NCBI GenBank assembly: GCA_000961645.1
Contig: LADM01000032.1
Span: forward strand, 1 to 54,225
Origin: Gammaproteobacteria bacterium BRH_c0
GTDB taxonomy: Bacteria; Pseudomonadota; Gammaproteobacteria; Pseudomonadales; Porticoccaceae
Length of the DNA: 54,225 nucleotides
Direction of reading: 5' to 3'
A program made the position numbers and the translations under genes. The notes under the pieces are model-generated. The model was not told the DNA's origin. It was given only the letters and a program-made list of their open reading frames with translations, and searched no databases. Position 1 is the first letter of the stretch, and each line of letters begins with the position of its first letter. Shown here piece after piece: positions 9,494 to 19,439 of the stretch.

Positions 9494-10120
9494 TTAAGGG
9501 TGAATCCGCCTTGCCGCCGCGACAAAGCGCGCTATCTTGACTTCATCCTTGATACCCGGGGCCGATTCGACGCCACCGCTGACATCCACGCCGTAGGGCG
9601 ATAAGCGCGCCACTGCCTGCCCCACATTCTCGGGATTGAGCCCCCCGGCGAGGATAAGCGGAAAGCCCGACAGGCCCTGCAACTGGTTCCAGTCAAAGGC
9701 TTTACCGGTACCGCCGTAGGCATCGGCACTCCAAGTATCAAACAGTAATCCACTGGCACAGGGATAGGCGGCAATGGCTGAAGCGATGACTGTATCAGGC
9801 CTGATGCGGATTGCCTTGAGATAGGGGCGGCCAAAACTGCGACAAAAGGCGTCATCTTCATCACCGTGAAATTGCAGCAACTGGGGCCGGACCACCTCCA
9901 GCACACGCTGTACGTGCTCGCTATCCGGGTTTACAAACAGTGCCACGCTGGTCACGAATGGCCCCGCCGCCCGGACAATGGCCGGAGCATCTTCGACATG
10001 CAGGTAGCGGGGACTGGGCGGGTAGAACACCATGCCGATGGCATCCGCCCCCGCCTCGGCGGCACTGCGGGCATCCTCTGGTCGCGTGATACCGCAGACC
10101 TTGATTCGCACTGTACTCAC
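9494..10120 (-). CDS. trpF: Phosphoribosylanthranilate isomerase
   Basis: Third step of tryptophan synthesis: Amadori rearrangement of phosphoribosylanthranilate to CdRP. 208 residues of a single-domain TIM barrel. The catalytic Cys is in 'IKVCGITR' near the N-terminus and the general-acid Asp in 'LLFDTWS'; the phosphate-binding loops are '[10 protein letters not shown]' and 'VDVSGGVES'. I chose the GTG at 10120 because GAGGAATTGAGAGTG gives a clear ribosome-binding site and family-like N-terminus; an ATG at 10189 would lie inside truA and add 23 unconserved residues. A 40-base gap separates it from truA. Confidence 0.95.
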   Translation of the reverse strand: MSTVRIKVCGITRPEDARSAAEAGADAIGMVFYPPSPRYLHVEDAPAIVRAAGPFVTSVALFVNPDSEHVQRVLEVVRPQLLQFHGDEDDAFCRSFGRPYLKAIRIRPDTVIASAIAAYPCASGLLFDTWSADAYGGTGKAFDWNQLQGLSGFPLILAGGLNPENVGQAVARLSPYGVDVSGGVESAPGIKDEVKIARFVAAARRIHP

Positions 10121-10160
10121 TCTCAATTCCTCACAAACACTCTGCGCAGACAATCCGGGC

Positions 10161-11081
10161 TTACTGGCTGGCGATTCTGGCAGAACCATCGCAACACTCA
10201 GCGCTGCTCACAGCATCAGGGGCCGCAACCACAAAGGGCGGTCCCGGGTTGAACTCCGGCAAGCCGAAACGGGGTGGATACGCCACATTAACCAGGTAGA
10301 GTCCATCGGCGGGCGCTGTCACTTCCCCCAGGGTTCTGTCCCGAGCTTGCAACAATTCTCCCACCCAGGCTACCGGTTTTTCATGCTTGCCCACCGCCAG
10401 CAAGGCGCCAGCTATGTTGCGCACCATGTGGTGCAGAAAGGCATTGGCGGTGACTTCGATTATGACCAGCTGTTGCTGGCGGTACACCCGAATCGCCGCC
10501 ATGGAACGAAACGGCGACTTCGACTGGCAGCCTGATGAGCGAAAGGAAGAGTAGTCGTTCTCTCCCAGTAACTGCTGGGCAGCCGCATGCATGGCATCTG
10601 CATCAAGGGGCTGCTTGCACCAGGTTAGCAGATGCCGGAACAGGGCTGGCCTGACCGGCTCGTTGCTGATGATGTAGCGGTAGGTGCGCGACAGGGCAGA
10701 AAAGCGGGCATGAAAGCGCGGTTCAACAGTCGCCACCCAGTGTATTCGGACGGCATCCGGCAACTGGGTGTTGGCGCCCAGCAGCCAGTTGCGGGGACTG
10801 CGTTGCGCTGCGGTGTCAAAGTGGATGATCTGGTTGGTGGCGTGAACACCGGTATCGGTGCGTCCGGCACAGGCGATTTTGACAGGGCTGGCGGCGATCT
10901 TCGTCAGGGCCTGCTCGACGGCGGACTGCACGCTGGGACTGTGTAACTGGCGCTGCCAGCCGCAAAACAGCGCCCCGTTATACTCAACGGCGGCTGCAAA
11001 ACGGCTGATGCCCGGGGGCAGATCCACACCCTCGGGCATCAGGCAATTGGGACTGTAATCCCAGGAATCCCTCGCTCGCAT
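10161..11081 (-). CDS. truA: tRNA pseudouridine(38-40) synthase
   Basis: Converts U38-U40 of the anticodon stem-loop to pseudouridine. 306 residues from an ATG that shares one base with the fimV stop (TGATG). The catalytic Asp76 lies in 'AGRTDTGVHA'; 'SRTYRY' and 'NAFLHHMVRNI' are the other family motifs. The protein is about 35-40 residues longer than usual: roughly 24 residues precede the conserved 'SRFAAAVEYNG' and about 30 follow the core. A start at an internal ATG (residue 15) would remove the N-terminal excess. Its place between fimV and trpF matches pseudomonads. Confidence 0.94.
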   Translation of the reverse strand: MRARDSWDYSPNCLMPEGVDLPPGISRFAAAVEYNGALFCGWQRQLHSPSVQSAVEQALTKIAASPVKIACAGRTDTGVHATNQIIHFDTAAQRSPRNWLLGANTQLPDAVRIHWVATVEPRFHARFSALSRTYRYIISNEPVRPALFRHLLTWCKQPLDADAMHAAAQQLLGENDYSSFRSSGCQSKSPFRSMAAIRVYRQQQLVIIEVTANAFLHHMVRNIAGALLAVGKHEKPVAWVGELLQARDRTLGEVTAPADGLYLVNVAYPPRFGLPEFNPGPPFVVAAPDAVSSAECCDGSARIASQ

Positions 11082-12973
11082 CAACTGATTTTGGCAAGCA
11101 GCGACCGGGCCAGATCCTTGTGGGCATCACTGCCGCTCTCAATCACTTCCTGGAGAATTTCCCGGGCGCCAGCCGCATCACCCATGTCGATATAGGCCTG
11201 TGCCAGTTCCAGCTGGGTATCGCCCTCATCGGCATCGTTGAGGAAATCAAATTCATCATCCAGATTGAGAGGATCGCCGGATTGCTGTGCACCGGGTGCC
11301 GAGGTGGATTCAAGCGCCTGGAAATCATCGAGTTCGAACTCGGACAGATCCAGCTCGACATCGTCACTTTCTTCAAGCGATGGCTGCTGCAAATCGGGGC
11401 TGGCATCAACTTCAGTCAGTGAAGACTCAACCCGCTCCTGTCGGCTCTGGTCATTTGAGCGGGCTGCGGGCGCCGCTGCGGCAGCAAAGATATCGTCGTC
11501 TTCCCGCAGATCTATATCATCCAGCGAGGATGCCTGGGGAGCAACGTCGGCGACCTGGCGCTCGACAACCCGCACTGGAGGGGTGACCCGTTCAGCGACG
11601 GGGGGAAAATAGTCCTCCTGGGATTCATCGCTGCCGCGACGCTTTTTCAGCACGGCAAACACTACGCCGCCAATCAGAAGGACCAAAATGCCAATGGCAT
11701 AAACAAGGTAGCTGCTCACGGTATCAAACCATCCTTTTTCCGATTTTATCTGTTGATTCAGCTGGGCTGGAGGCGCGGTGCTCTCTTCACCGGCACCCCC
11801 CCTATCAGCTGCCCCATCGGCAGCGGCCAGCTGGGCAGCACGCAAACCACCATCGTCGATTTCAATCAGACGCTGCATGGTGCTGAGTTGTTCCTCAAGA
11901 TTGGCGAGGCGGTCCTTGAGCTCGGCATTTTCCCGCTGGGTTCGCGCCATTTCTTCCTGAATGGTGGAAAGCTCGGCACGGATAGCCTGCCCTCCTCCCG
12001 CGCCACTGGTGGCACTCAGACCGCTAGCGGATGGGCCTGGATAATCTGTTTCATTGGCGGTGTTAGGATCGATAGCCGACAGCCTGAGACGACCTGAAGG
12101 CTCTGCTTCACCGGGATCCTCTGCGGAGGGCGCGCGGGAAGTCGCGCTCAACTGGGGCGCCAGCATCTCGGATTGTTCGCTGCTGGCAACATCCGCCACA
12201 ACAGGCCGGTCAGCTGCGGGCGCTGGCAGCGACCCGGAATCGGGAGTTTCGAGCGCAGCCGTTTGCCCGCTTACGGGCAAACGCAGGACGTGGCCACTGC
12301 GCAGCAGGTTGATATCGCCGCCAATAAAGGCATCCGGGTTCAGCTGGTGGATAGCCGACATGGTTCGGTGCACAGAGCCGTTGCCCGAAATCCGCGAGGC
12401 AATACTCCACAGGGTATCACCGGAATTGACCAGGTATTCATCGCCACTGGCCACCGGAGGCGGTTCATTATCCTGAAAATCGGCGGGCGCTGTATAGCGG
12501 GGGCGGGGCGTAGGCGCTGTTGAACGGGGGGCACCCTCCGCCTGAAAGGCGCGCTCCAGGGACGACTCACGGCTGAACACCGGCAGATCGAGTAGCAGGG
12601 TGTACTCGCGCAGCAGGCGTCCCGATGGCCACTGCACATCTACCAGTAAATCCAGGTAGGGCTCGCGGATTGGCTTGTTGCTCATGACCCGCAGAAGCGG
12701 CCCACCGGCGGCAGCAAAATCAAGGCGAAAAACCAGGGAATTGTGTACCTGCTCACGGTCTATACCGGCATTGGCATAATCCACCGCCGGTGCCAGACCC
12801 GCCAGAATCTCCGCCTCACCCAGTTCTCCGACATTGAGCAGACGAATCTCGGCATCCAGGGGCTCATTGAGGGCAGAGTTGAGCTTTAACTCCCCCAGGC
12901 CCAAAGCGGAGACCCAGGAAGAAAAAATGAGGGCGGTAATACCCGCTGCAATCGGACGCTTACGCAAAGCCAT
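11081..12973 (-). CDS. fimV: FimV-type pilus assembly / polar hub protein
   Basis: FimV binds peptidoglycan in the periplasm and organises polar complexes, type IV pili and twitching; it is an inner-membrane protein. 630 residues, clearly shorter than the ~900-residue Pseudomonas protein. In order: signal peptide (cleavage after 'WVSA', residue ~23); the conserved FimV N-terminal region (24-135); a LysM domain (about 180-233, 'YLVNSGDTLWSIASRI'); low-complexity linker; coiled coil (331-372); membrane helix (421-442); acidic cytoplasmic region; and the C-terminal TPR-like FimV domain (583-630, 'LAQAYIDMGDAAGAREIL'). An AAGGGA ribosome-binding site precedes the ATG. A TATAAT -10-like box on the minus strand at 13091-13096 could start its transcript, but I find no good -35 at the right distance. 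Confidence 0.93.
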   Translation of the reverse strand: MALRKRPIAAGITALIFSSWVSALGLGELKLNSALNEPLDAEIRLLNVGELGEAEILAGLAPAVDYANAGIDREQVHNSLVFRLDFAAAGGPLLRVMSNKPIREPYLDLLVDVQWPSGRLLREYTLLLDLPVFSRESSLERAFQAEGAPRSTAPTPRPRYTAPADFQDNEPPPVASGDEYLVNSGDTLWSIASRISGNGSVHRTMSAIHQLNPDAFIGGDINLLRSGHVLRLPVSGQTAALETPDSGSLPAPAADRPVVADVASSEQSEMLAPQLSATSRAPSAEDPGEAEPSGRLRLSAIDPNTANETDYPGPSASGLSATSGAGGGQAIRAELSTIQEEMARTQRENAELKDRLANLEEQLSTMQRLIEIDDGGLRAAQLAAADGAADRGGAGEESTAPPAQLNQQIKSEKGWFDTVSSYLVYAIGILVLLIGGVVFAVLKKRRGSDESQEDYFPPVAERVTPPVRVVERQVADVAPQASSLDDIDLREDDDIFAAAAAPAARSNDQSRQERVESSLTEVDASPDLQQPSLEESDDVELDLSEFELDDFQALESTSAPGAQQSGDPLNLDDEFDFLNDADEGDTQLELAQAYIDMGDAAGAREILQEVIESGSDAHKDLARSLLAKIS

Positions 12974-13113
12974 GGCTTTTCCCTTTCGTTGTGGTCCCTG
13001 ACGGGTTGTTGTAGTCCCTCGCGGGCAACCGCATTATTGCGCCAAAAACGATACGCAACAAGTTACAGGAAGTTACGCACTTAAGTATTTATTATAGGTA
13101 CCATAATTGGCAA

Positions 13114-13141
13114 CCATTGAAACGCAAAAGCGTTTCAATGG
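13114..13141. terminator. 12-bp perfect hairpin between asd and fimV
   Basis: CCATTGAAACGC and GCGTTTCAATGG (13114-13125 and 13130-13141) pair perfectly around an AAAA loop (UUUU when read in the direction of asd). It lies 60 bases past the asd stop, so it may end or weaken the leu-asd transcript before fimV. No U-run follows the stem, so it could also be an operator-like palindrome or an RNA-processing site. Confidence 0.55.
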
Positions 13142-13202
13142 GAACCTTTCGCCAGGAGAAAAACGACCTCGCGCCCAAATAGGCGACAAACAGTAGCGCA
13201 TA

Positions 13203-14321
13203 TCAGCTGTCGAGCAAAATCCTGAGGGTACGGCGCAGCGGCTCCGCAGCTCCCCACAGCAGCTGATCGCCCACCGTAAAGGCCGTCAGATACTGCGGCC
13301 CCATATTCATCTTGCGCACACGGCCGACGGGGATATCCAGCTTACCGGTGACCGCTGCCGGTGTCAGTGCCCGCAGGGAATCCTCGCGGTGATTGGGCAC
13401 CAGGGATACCCAGTCATTAGCTTCGTCAACCATTTGGCCAATTTCATCCAGCGGCACATCGCGGTTGAGTTTTACCGTGATGGCCTGGCTGTGACAGCGC
13501 ATGGCGCCGATGCGCACGCAGATACCATCAATGGCGATGGGGTTGGCACCGCGGCCGAGAATCTTGTTGGTTTCCGCCTGCGCTTTCCACTCCTCGCGGC
13601 TCTGACCGGAGGGCAGTTCGGCATCGATCCACGGCAGCAGGCTGCCCGCCAGGGGAAAACCGAAGTTGTCCACCGGCAGATCGGCACCGCGCATGGTGGC
13701 GGCCACCTGGCGGTCGATATCGAGAATCGCGCTGGCGGGATTGTCCAGCAGCGACTGGGAACGGGCGTGAATGACGCCCATCTGGCTAATCAGCTCACGC
13801 ATGTTCTGGGCACCGGCACCGGAGGCCGCCTGGTAGGTCATGGCGCTGGCCCACTCCACCAGACCGGCATTGAACAGGCCGCCAAGCGCCATCAGCATCA
13901 GGCTGACAGTACAGTTGCCACCCACATAATTCTTGACGCCGTTGGCCAGGCCATTCTGGATCACATTGAGATTGACCGGATCGAGCACGATGATGGCGTC
14001 GTCATTCATGCGCAGGGCGGATGCGGCATCAATCCAGTAGCCATTCCAGCCAGCGCTGCGCAGAGCCGGGAATACTGCTTTGGTGTAATCGCCACCCTGG
14101 CAGGTGACGATAATGTCCATCAACTTGAGTTCATCAATATTGTTGGCGTCCTTCAAGGCGGGCAGATCAATGCCGATATCTGGCCCGGCCTGACCCACCT
14201 GGGAGGTGCTGAAAAAGACCGGTTCAATGTCCAGTGCTCGGAAATCGTTTTCCGCCTGCATACGCTCCATCAGAACAGAGCCCACCATGCCGCGCCAACC
14301 GATAAAACCTACCTTTTTCAC
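13203..14321 (-). CDS. asd: Aspartate-semialdehyde dehydrogenase
   Basis: Reduces aspartyl phosphate to aspartate semialdehyde, the branch point to lysine/diaminopimelate, threonine and methionine. 372 residues of the gammaproteobacterial Asd type. Features: N-terminal NADP-binding '[11 protein letters not shown]', catalytic Cys137 in 'GGNCTVSLM', '[11 protein letters not shown]', and the His277 region 'GAMRCHSQA'. The start is GTG at 14321 with an AGAGG ribosome-binding site eight bases upstream. It follows leuD by 117 bases, a gap too short to hold leuB, which sits between leuD and asd in pseudomonads. Confidence 0.96.
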   Translation of the reverse strand: MKKVGFIGWRGMVGSVLMERMQAENDFRALDIEPVFFSTSQVGQAGPDIGIDLPALKDANNIDELKLMDIIVTCQGGDYTKAVFPALRSAGWNGYWIDAASALRMNDDAIIVLDPVNLNVIQNGLANGVKNYVGGNCTVSLMLMALGGLFNAGLVEWASAMTYQAASGAGAQNMRELISQMGVIHARSQSLLDNPASAILDIDRQVAATMRGADLPVDNFGFPLAGSLLPWIDAELPSGQSREEWKAQAETNKILGRGANPIAIDGICVRIGAMRCHSQAITVKLNRDVPLDEIGQMVDEANDWVSLVPNHREDSLRALTPAAVTGKLDIPVGRVRKMNMGPQYLTAFTVGDQLLWGAAEPLRRTLRILLDS

Positions 14322-14370
14322 GTTAGAAACCTCTCACACTATTTTGAAGAATAAAGCTGTATAAATGATT

Positions 14371-14410
14371 AATGGGAGACGGGGCAACAGTCCTCCCCTC
14401 ACCTCCCATT
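14371..14410. terminator. Stem-loop in the leuD-asd gap
   Basis: AATGGGAG (14371-14378) pairs with CTCCCATT (14403-14410), with a second inner GGGG/CCCC pairing. The hairpin occupies the 117-base gap between leuD and asd. There is no T-run, so it may be an attenuating or processing hairpin rather than a full terminator. Confidence 0.4.
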
Positions 14411-14438
14411 GTCCATCCCTGGCCACCCCATCAACTCA

Positions 14439-15086
14439 TTACTTGATGGCGCCAAACATCCACGGCTGAGCCAGCATGTGCTGCTTTTCGAACTGGTGAA
14501 TCTTGTCAGCGACCTTCAGGGTCAGGCCGATTTCATCGAGACCTTCGAGCAGACACTGCTTGCGGAAAGCATCGATGTCAAAGGCAATGGTCTCACCGGA
14601 AGGGGTCACAATGGTCTGCGCTTGCAGGTCAATATTCAGAGTATAGCCCTCGGTGGCGGCCACTTCAGTGAACAGACGGTCGACAATGGCTTTATCAAGA
14701 ATGATCGGCAGCATGCCGTTCTTGAAGCAGTTGTTGTAGAAAATATCGGCAAAGCTCGGCGCGATAATGGCGCGAATGCCATAATCGTCGAGAGCCCAGG
14801 GCGCGTGCTCGCGGCTGGAACCGCAACCAAAATTGTCCCGCGCCAAAAGGATGGAAATACCCTGGTAACGCGCCTGATTGAGGGCGAAATCCGGGTTGAG
14901 TGGGCGGGTTGAACAATCCTTGCCGTACCAGCCTTCATCCAGATAGCGCATTTCATCAAACAGGTAGGGGCCAAAGCCGCTGCGCTTGATGGATTTCAAA
15001 AACTGCTTGGGAATGATCATGTCGGTATCGACATTGGCCAGATCCATCGGCCCAACCATCCCCTTGTGTGATACAAATGCTTTCAT
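14439..15086 (-). CDS. leuD: 3-isopropylmalate dehydratase small subunit
   Basis: Swivel subunit of isopropylmalate isomerase, which interconverts 2- and 3-isopropylmalate in leucine synthesis with LeuC. 215 residues, full length. The substrate-recognition loop '[15 protein letters not shown]' at about residues 84-98 is intact. '[14 protein letters not shown]' is the normal N-terminal motif. It begins 39 bases after leuC and is surely cotranscribed with it. The next enzyme, LeuB, is not encoded adjacent to it. Confidence 0.97.
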   Translation of the reverse strand: MKAFVSHKGMVGPMDLANVDTDMIIPKQFLKSIKRSGFGPYLFDEMRYLDEGWYGKDCSTRPLNPDFALNQARYQGISILLARDNFGCGSSREHAPWALDDYGIRAIIAPSFADIFYNNCFKNGMLPIILDKAIVDRLFTEVAATEGYTLNIDLQAQTIVTPSGETIAFDIDAFRKQCLLEGLDEIGLTLKVADKIHQFEKQHMLAQPWMFGAIK

Positions 15087-15125
15087 GGTGCTCTCCTCAC
15101 GCCTGTAACTTTACAGGGCTGATCT

Positions 15126-16547
15126 TCAGGCAAGTTCGCGAACGTCAACAATATGACCGGCAATGGCTGCCGCCGCCGCCATGGCGGGGCTCATCAGGTG
15201 GGTGCGGCCACCGGGGCCCTGCCGACCTTCAAAATTGCGGTTGGATGTGGATGCGCAATGCTCGCCGCGACCGAGGATATCGGAGTTCATCGCCAGGCAC
15301 ATGGAGCAACCGGGCTCGCGCCAGTCCATGCCCGCCTCGATAAAGATCTTGTCCAGACCTTCCTTTTCCGCCTGGATTTTCACCAGATGGGAGCCGGGCA
15401 CCACGTACACCTTCTTGATGGTACCAGCCACCTTGCGACCCTTGGCGATGGCGGCGGCTGCGCGCAGATCCTCAATACGCGAGTTGGTGCAGGAACCGAT
15501 AAACACCTTGTCGATCATGATATCGGTGACCGGGATACCGCCCTTCAGGCCCATGTAATCCAGCGCGCGCTGGTAGCCTTTCTGGCGGGTGGCATCGGCC
15601 TGGTCTTCAGGACGGGGCACAAAACCGCTGATTGGCACCACCATGTCGGGCGATGTTCCCCAGCTCACATGGGGCTCGATGTCGGCGGCATTGAGCTCGA
15701 CAACCGCATCGAATTTAGCGTCGTCATCACTTTGCAGAGTTTGCCAGTAGGCAGCAGCCTTATCCCAGGTTTCGCCAGTGGGTGCGAAACGGGCACCGCG
15801 AATATACTCGATGGTTTTGTCATCCACGCCCACCAGTCCAACACGGGCACCGGCCTCGATGGCCATGTTGCAGATGGTCATGCGTCCTTCCATCGACAAT
15901 TGACCGAGGGTGCTGCCGCCAAACTCAATGGCATAACCGGCGCCGCCGGACGTGCCGATCTTGCCGATAATGGCGAGGATGACATCCTTGGCGGTAACGC
16001 CCGGACCGAGGTCGCCATCGACCTTGACCAGCATGTTCTTCATCTTGGCAGTCACCAGACACTGGGTGGCCAGCACATGCTCTACCTCGGAAGTGCCGAT
16101 GCCGTGGGCCAGGCAACCAAACGCTCCGTGGGTCGCGGTGTGGGAGTCGCCGCACACCACCGTCGCACCGGGCAGTGTCACACCCAGCTCGGGACCGATG
16201 ACGTGGACAATACCCTGACCGATATCGTTGATCTTGAACTCGCGGATGCCGAATTCATCGCAGTTGTCATCGAGGGTTTGCACCTGGATGCGGGAGGTTT
16301 CATCGACAATGGTGCTGATGCCACCCTTGCGCTCATTGAAATCCGTGGGCACATTGTGATCCGGCGTGGCGATATTGGAATCCACCCGCCACGGCTTGCG
16401 ATTGGCCAAACGCAGGCCCTCAAAGGCCTGGGGCGAGGTCACTTCGTGAATGATATGGCGGTCTATATAAAGCAGCGCCGTACCGTCATCGCGGGTTTCC
16501 ACCAAATGGGCGTCCCACAATTTGTCGTAGAGGGTTTTTCCAGCCAT
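15126..16547 (-). CDS. leuC: 3-isopropylmalate dehydratase large subunit
   Basis: Aconitase-fold subunit carrying the [4Fe-4S] cluster. 473 residues, with cluster ligands Cys353 in '[11 protein letters not shown]' and Cys414/Cys417 in 'CSMC'. The N-terminus '[13 protein letters not shown]' is typical. It is transcribed away from a LysR regulator; the 111-base region between them carries two ATTTG/CAAAT dyads that are likely operators. Expression is therefore probably under that regulator, perhaps responding to a leucine-pathway intermediate. Confidence 0.97.
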   Translation of the reverse strand: MAGKTLYDKLWDAHLVETRDDGTALLYIDRHIIHEVTSPQAFEGLRLANRKPWRVDSNIATPDHNVPTDFNERKGGISTIVDETSRIQVQTLDDNCDEFGIREFKINDIGQGIVHVIGPELGVTLPGATVVCGDSHTATHGAFGCLAHGIGTSEVEHVLATQCLVTAKMKNMLVKVDGDLGPGVTAKDVILAIIGKIGTSGGAGYAIEFGGSTLGQLSMEGRMTICNMAIEAGARVGLVGVDDKTIEYIRGARFAPTGETWDKAAAYWQTLQSDDDAKFDAVVELNAADIEPHVSWGTSPDMVVPISGFVPRPEDQADATRQKGYQRALDYMGLKGGIPVTDIMIDKVFIGSCTNSRIEDLRAAAAIAKGRKVAGTIKKVYVVPGSHLVKIQAEKEGLDKIFIEAGMDWREPGCSMCLAMNSDILGRGEHCASTSNRNFEGRQGPGGRTHLMSPAMAAAAAIAGHIVDVRELA

Positions 16548-16590
16548 GTTCGAATCCTCGTCTCAGAATGAAGGCAATCATAGAAGCATC

Positions 16591-16637
16591 ATTTGGATAA
16601 AACAAATTCATATTTTTTATGGATTTGATTCCAAATC
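16591..16637. promoter_or_regulatory. Two ATTTG...CAAAT dyads in the leuC/LysR divergent promoter
   Basis: ATTTG-N7-CAAAT lies at 16591-16607 and GATTTG-N4-CAAATC at 16622-16637. The half-sites are the same, and both sites sit in an A/T-rich 111-base divergent region. LysR-type regulators bind T-N11-A dyads near their own promoter and that of the divergent target. I infer that these are the binding sites of the adjacent regulator; neither promoter hexamer set can be called with confidence. Confidence 0.6.
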
Positions 16638-16658
16638 AGAATACATTAACATCTGACA

Positions 16659-17528
16659 ATGGATACCCAGCTGCTCCAGGCATTTCTCGCAGTGGTGGAA
16701 ACCGGTTCATTTTCCGGCGCCGCCGAGCGTATGCACGTCACCCAACCGGCCATCAGCAAGCGCATCGCCCTGTTGGAAGAGCACCTCAACTGCCGCTTGT
16801 TCGACCGTATCTCACGCACCATTTATCTGACCGAAGCAGGCCAGGAACTGCTGCCCCGTGCCGAGCGCATCCTCCGTGAAATGACCGAAACACGGCAGGC
16901 CATCCAGGATCTGTCGGGCAATATCGCCGGCAACCTGCGCCTCGCTATCAGCCACCATATCGGTTTGCACCGGCTGCCTCCTGTCCTCAAGCAGTTCGCC
17001 AATCTGAACCCGGAAGTGACCCTGGCGGTGGATTTCATGGATTCGGAGATTGCCTACGACGGGGTACTGCACGGCAGGTTCGAGGTGGCCGTCATTACCC
17101 TGGCGCCGGAACCTCACCCCGGCATTTTCGCTCAGCGTATCTGGGCCGACCCCCTCAAGCCCATGGTGGCGCAGGATCACCCCCTGGCGGCCAAGGACAG
17201 GGTTGATATCAGCGATTTGAGCCAGTTTCACGCCATTCTCCCCGGCCCTGACACCTACACCGGGCGCATGATCAAGAGACTGTTTGATGAGCAGGGCTAC
17301 CCCTTCAGCGCCATGATGGCCACCAATTACCTTGAAACCATCAAGATGCTGGTGTCGGTGGGGCTGGGCTGGAGCATCCTGCCGGTCACCATGGCCGATG
17401 ACTCGCTGCGGTTACTGGATTGCGAGGGGCTGGCGCTGTCGAGGGATCTGGGGTTTATCCACCACCGGGAGAAAACCCTGTCCAATGCGGCCCATGCGTT
17501 TATTTCACTGCTTACGTCTGACGCTTAG
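16659..17528 (+). CDS. LysR-type regulator divergent from leuCD
   Basis: 289 residues. An N-terminal winged helix-turn-helix spans about 2-60 ('ETGSFSGAAERMHVTQPAIS', then 'LEEHLNCRLFDR'). The C-terminal periplasmic-binding-like effector domain covers ~90-285. The gene is divergent from leuC, as in pseudomonads, where the equivalent regulator is also next to leuC. The likely role is control of leuCD and of itself; the effector is unknown. Its stop overlaps the stop of the converging acyl-CoA dehydrogenase by four bases (17525-17528), leaving no room for a terminator between them. Confidence 0.9.
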   Translation: MDTQLLQAFLAVVETGSFSGAAERMHVTQPAISKRIALLEEHLNCRLFDRISRTIYLTEAGQELLPRAERILREMTETRQAIQDLSGNIAGNLRLAISHHIGLHRLPPVLKQFANLNPEVTLAVDFMDSEIAYDGVLHGRFEVAVITLAPEPHPGIFAQRIWADPLKPMVAQDHPLAAKDRVDISDLSQFHAILPGPDTYTGRMIKRLFDEQGYPFSAMMATNYLETIKMLVSVGLGWSILPVTMADDSLRLLDCEGLALSRDLGFIHHREKTLSNAAHAFISLLTSDA

Positions 17529-19273
17529 AGCTCAACCCCCATTATGCTCCCTGCCCCAGCCATCACTGCCTCGTGGTATCCGTGACAGCGCGGCAATACT
17601 TGCTCCGCGTAGATCCGCGCAATGCCGATTTTGCGACTGTAAAAACCGCTTTCATCGCCTTCTGACAATGAGAGTTCAGCTGCCTTCGCAGCCCCCTTGA
17701 CCAGATAGCAACCCGCTGCGGTGGTGCCCATCAGCATCAGCAGATTGAACGCCACCGCACCGGCATGGTGTGGATCAGCAGAGGATTTCGCCAGCACATC
17801 GCGCACGGCTTCGGCACAGAGGCCGAGGGCGCGTTCGAGTTGTTGCGCGACAGCGGTCAGTTTTGCTTCACGGCACTGGCTGACAATGATCTGAAGATCG
17901 GCCAGCAGCTCGGTGGCATGGGCGCCACTGTTCATCAACAGCTTGCGCCCCACCAGATCCAGGGCCTGGATGCCATTGGTGCCTTCATAGATGGAGACGA
18001 TACGGGCATCGCGGTAATACTGAGCGACGCCGGTTTCCTCGATATAGCCCATGCCGCCGTGGACCTGTATGGCCAGGGAGGTGACTTCATTGACGATTTC
18101 GGTACACCAGCCCTTGACCAGAGGGGTAAGCAGATCGACCCGCTGTTGATGGCGGGTGCGCTCGCCCTCCGCGGCGGCGTGAACGGCGTGGTCGAAATGA
18201 TGCATTGACGCCAGGGTCAGCGCCCTGCCCGCCTGGGTCAGGGCCTGCATGGTCAGCAACATGCGGCGCACATCGGGGTGTTGGCTGATTGCCACACCGC
18301 CCTGCACGCGCTGACGGGCATAGTCGAGGGCATGCTGGCACGCACGTTCCGCCAGGGAAACCCCCTGCAAGCCCACCGCCAGGCGCGCGTGATTCATCAT
18401 GGCGAACATATAGCGCAAGCCTTCGTTTTCCACACCCACCAGGTAGCCCACGGCGCCGACATTGTCTCCATAGGCCATAGTGCAGGTGGGACTGGCGTGA
18501 ATACCCAGCTTGTGCTCGACGCCGATAGGGTAGACATCGTTGCGCTCGCCAATCTCGCCAGCTTCATTGACCAGGAATTTCGGCACGATAAACAGCGAAA
18601 TACCCTTCACCCCCGCTGGCGCATCGGGCGTGCGGGCGAGCACCAGATGGACAATATTGTCGGTGTAGGACTGGTCACCCCAGGTGATGAATATTTTTTG
18701 CCCGAACAGCCGATAGTGCTCGCCATCGCGCTCGGCGCGGGTTTTGACCACCCCAAGATCCGACCCTGCCTGGGATTCAGTGAGATTCATCGTGCCCGCC
18801 CACTCGCCGCTGATCAGTCGCGGCAAGTACAGGTTTTTCTGCTGCTCGGAACCAAAGCGCCCCAGGGCGGTGATCACTCCCTGGGTAAGCATGGGCAAGA
18901 GGGAAAACGCCATATTGGCGCTTTGCAGGATTTCGTCCACGGCAAAACCCAGGGTATGGGGCAGGCCCTGGCCACCATAGGCAGTGGCACCCGTCAGGCT
19001 TGGCCAGCCAGCGCCCCGATAGGCGGCGTAGACACCGTCTAGCACAGGGGCGGTGACAACGGCGTTGTCTTTTACGCTGGTGCCCTGCCGGTCTGCGGGC
19101 TTGTTGGTGGGGGCTACAACCTCTGCGCAAAAATGACCGGCCTCGGCCAGAATCGCATCCACCAGATCATCGCCCAGGGCATCAAACCCGGGCAGGGCAG
19201 CGACGGCGGGCAGGTCTGCCACATATTTGAGGGCAAAACGCAATTCATCCAGCGGCGGCGTGTAATCACTCAT
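17525..19273 (-). CDS. Acyl-CoA dehydrogenase, ~60-kDa class
   Basis: 582 residues, longer than the ~380-residue classical enzymes because of a C-terminal extension seen in the ~590-600-residue bacterial class. Visible motifs are 'LTESQAGSDLG' (FAD/substrate), 'FGQKIFITWGDQ', the middle beta domain with 'GIHASPTCTM', and the catalytic Glu430 in 'IYEGTNGIQ'. It should oxidise an acyl-CoA to the trans-2-enoyl-CoA using FAD and electron-transferring flavoprotein; chain length is not predictable. The ATG at 19273 has a perfect AAGGAG six bases upstream. The 3' end overlaps that of the LysR gene by four bases. No other beta-oxidation gene adjoins it. Confidence 0.92.
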   Translation of the reverse strand: MSDYTPPLDELRFALKYVADLPAVAALPGFDALGDDLVDAILAEAGHFCAEVVAPTNKPADRQGTSVKDNAVVTAPVLDGVYAAYRGAGWPSLTGATAYGGQGLPHTLGFAVDEILQSANMAFSLLPMLTQGVITALGRFGSEQQKNLYLPRLISGEWAGTMNLTESQAGSDLGVVKTRAERDGEHYRLFGQKIFITWGDQSYTDNIVHLVLARTPDAPAGVKGISLFIVPKFLVNEAGEIGERNDVYPIGVEHKLGIHASPTCTMAYGDNVGAVGYLVGVENEGLRYMFAMMNHARLAVGLQGVSLAERACQHALDYARQRVQGGVAISQHPDVRRMLLTMQALTQAGRALTLASMHHFDHAVHAAAEGERTRHQQRVDLLTPLVKGWCTEIVNEVTSLAIQVHGGMGYIEETGVAQYYRDARIVSIYEGTNGIQALDLVGRKLLMNSGAHATELLADLQIIVSQCREAKLTAVAQQLERALGLCAEAVRDVLAKSSADPHHAGAVAFNLLMLMGTTAAGCYLVKGAAKAAELSLSEGDESGFYSRKIGIARIYAEQVLPRCHGYHEAVMAGAGSIMGVEL

Positions 19274-19439
19274 GGGGGGCTCCTTGGGCAAGGCTGATTA
19301 AGTGTCTTGGCTTTTTTGTCGGCACTTTTTGCCGAGCTTGTTGCCAGCTATTGCCCCATTGTAACCACGAGCCGCCACTCATTGTCAGGCCTTCATGCAG
19401 GTCTTCACGAAGGGGCGAAAAATGGCAGAAGGAAAGCCC

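Noticed and set aside
10121..10189. ATG-started longer TrpF
   Set aside because: Would overlap truA and add unconserved residues; the GTG at 10120 has a strong ribosome-binding site and normal length.
15153..16571. 472-codon open frame on the plus strand opposite leuC
   Set aside because: Antisense shadow of a well-conserved enzyme; no domain recognisable.
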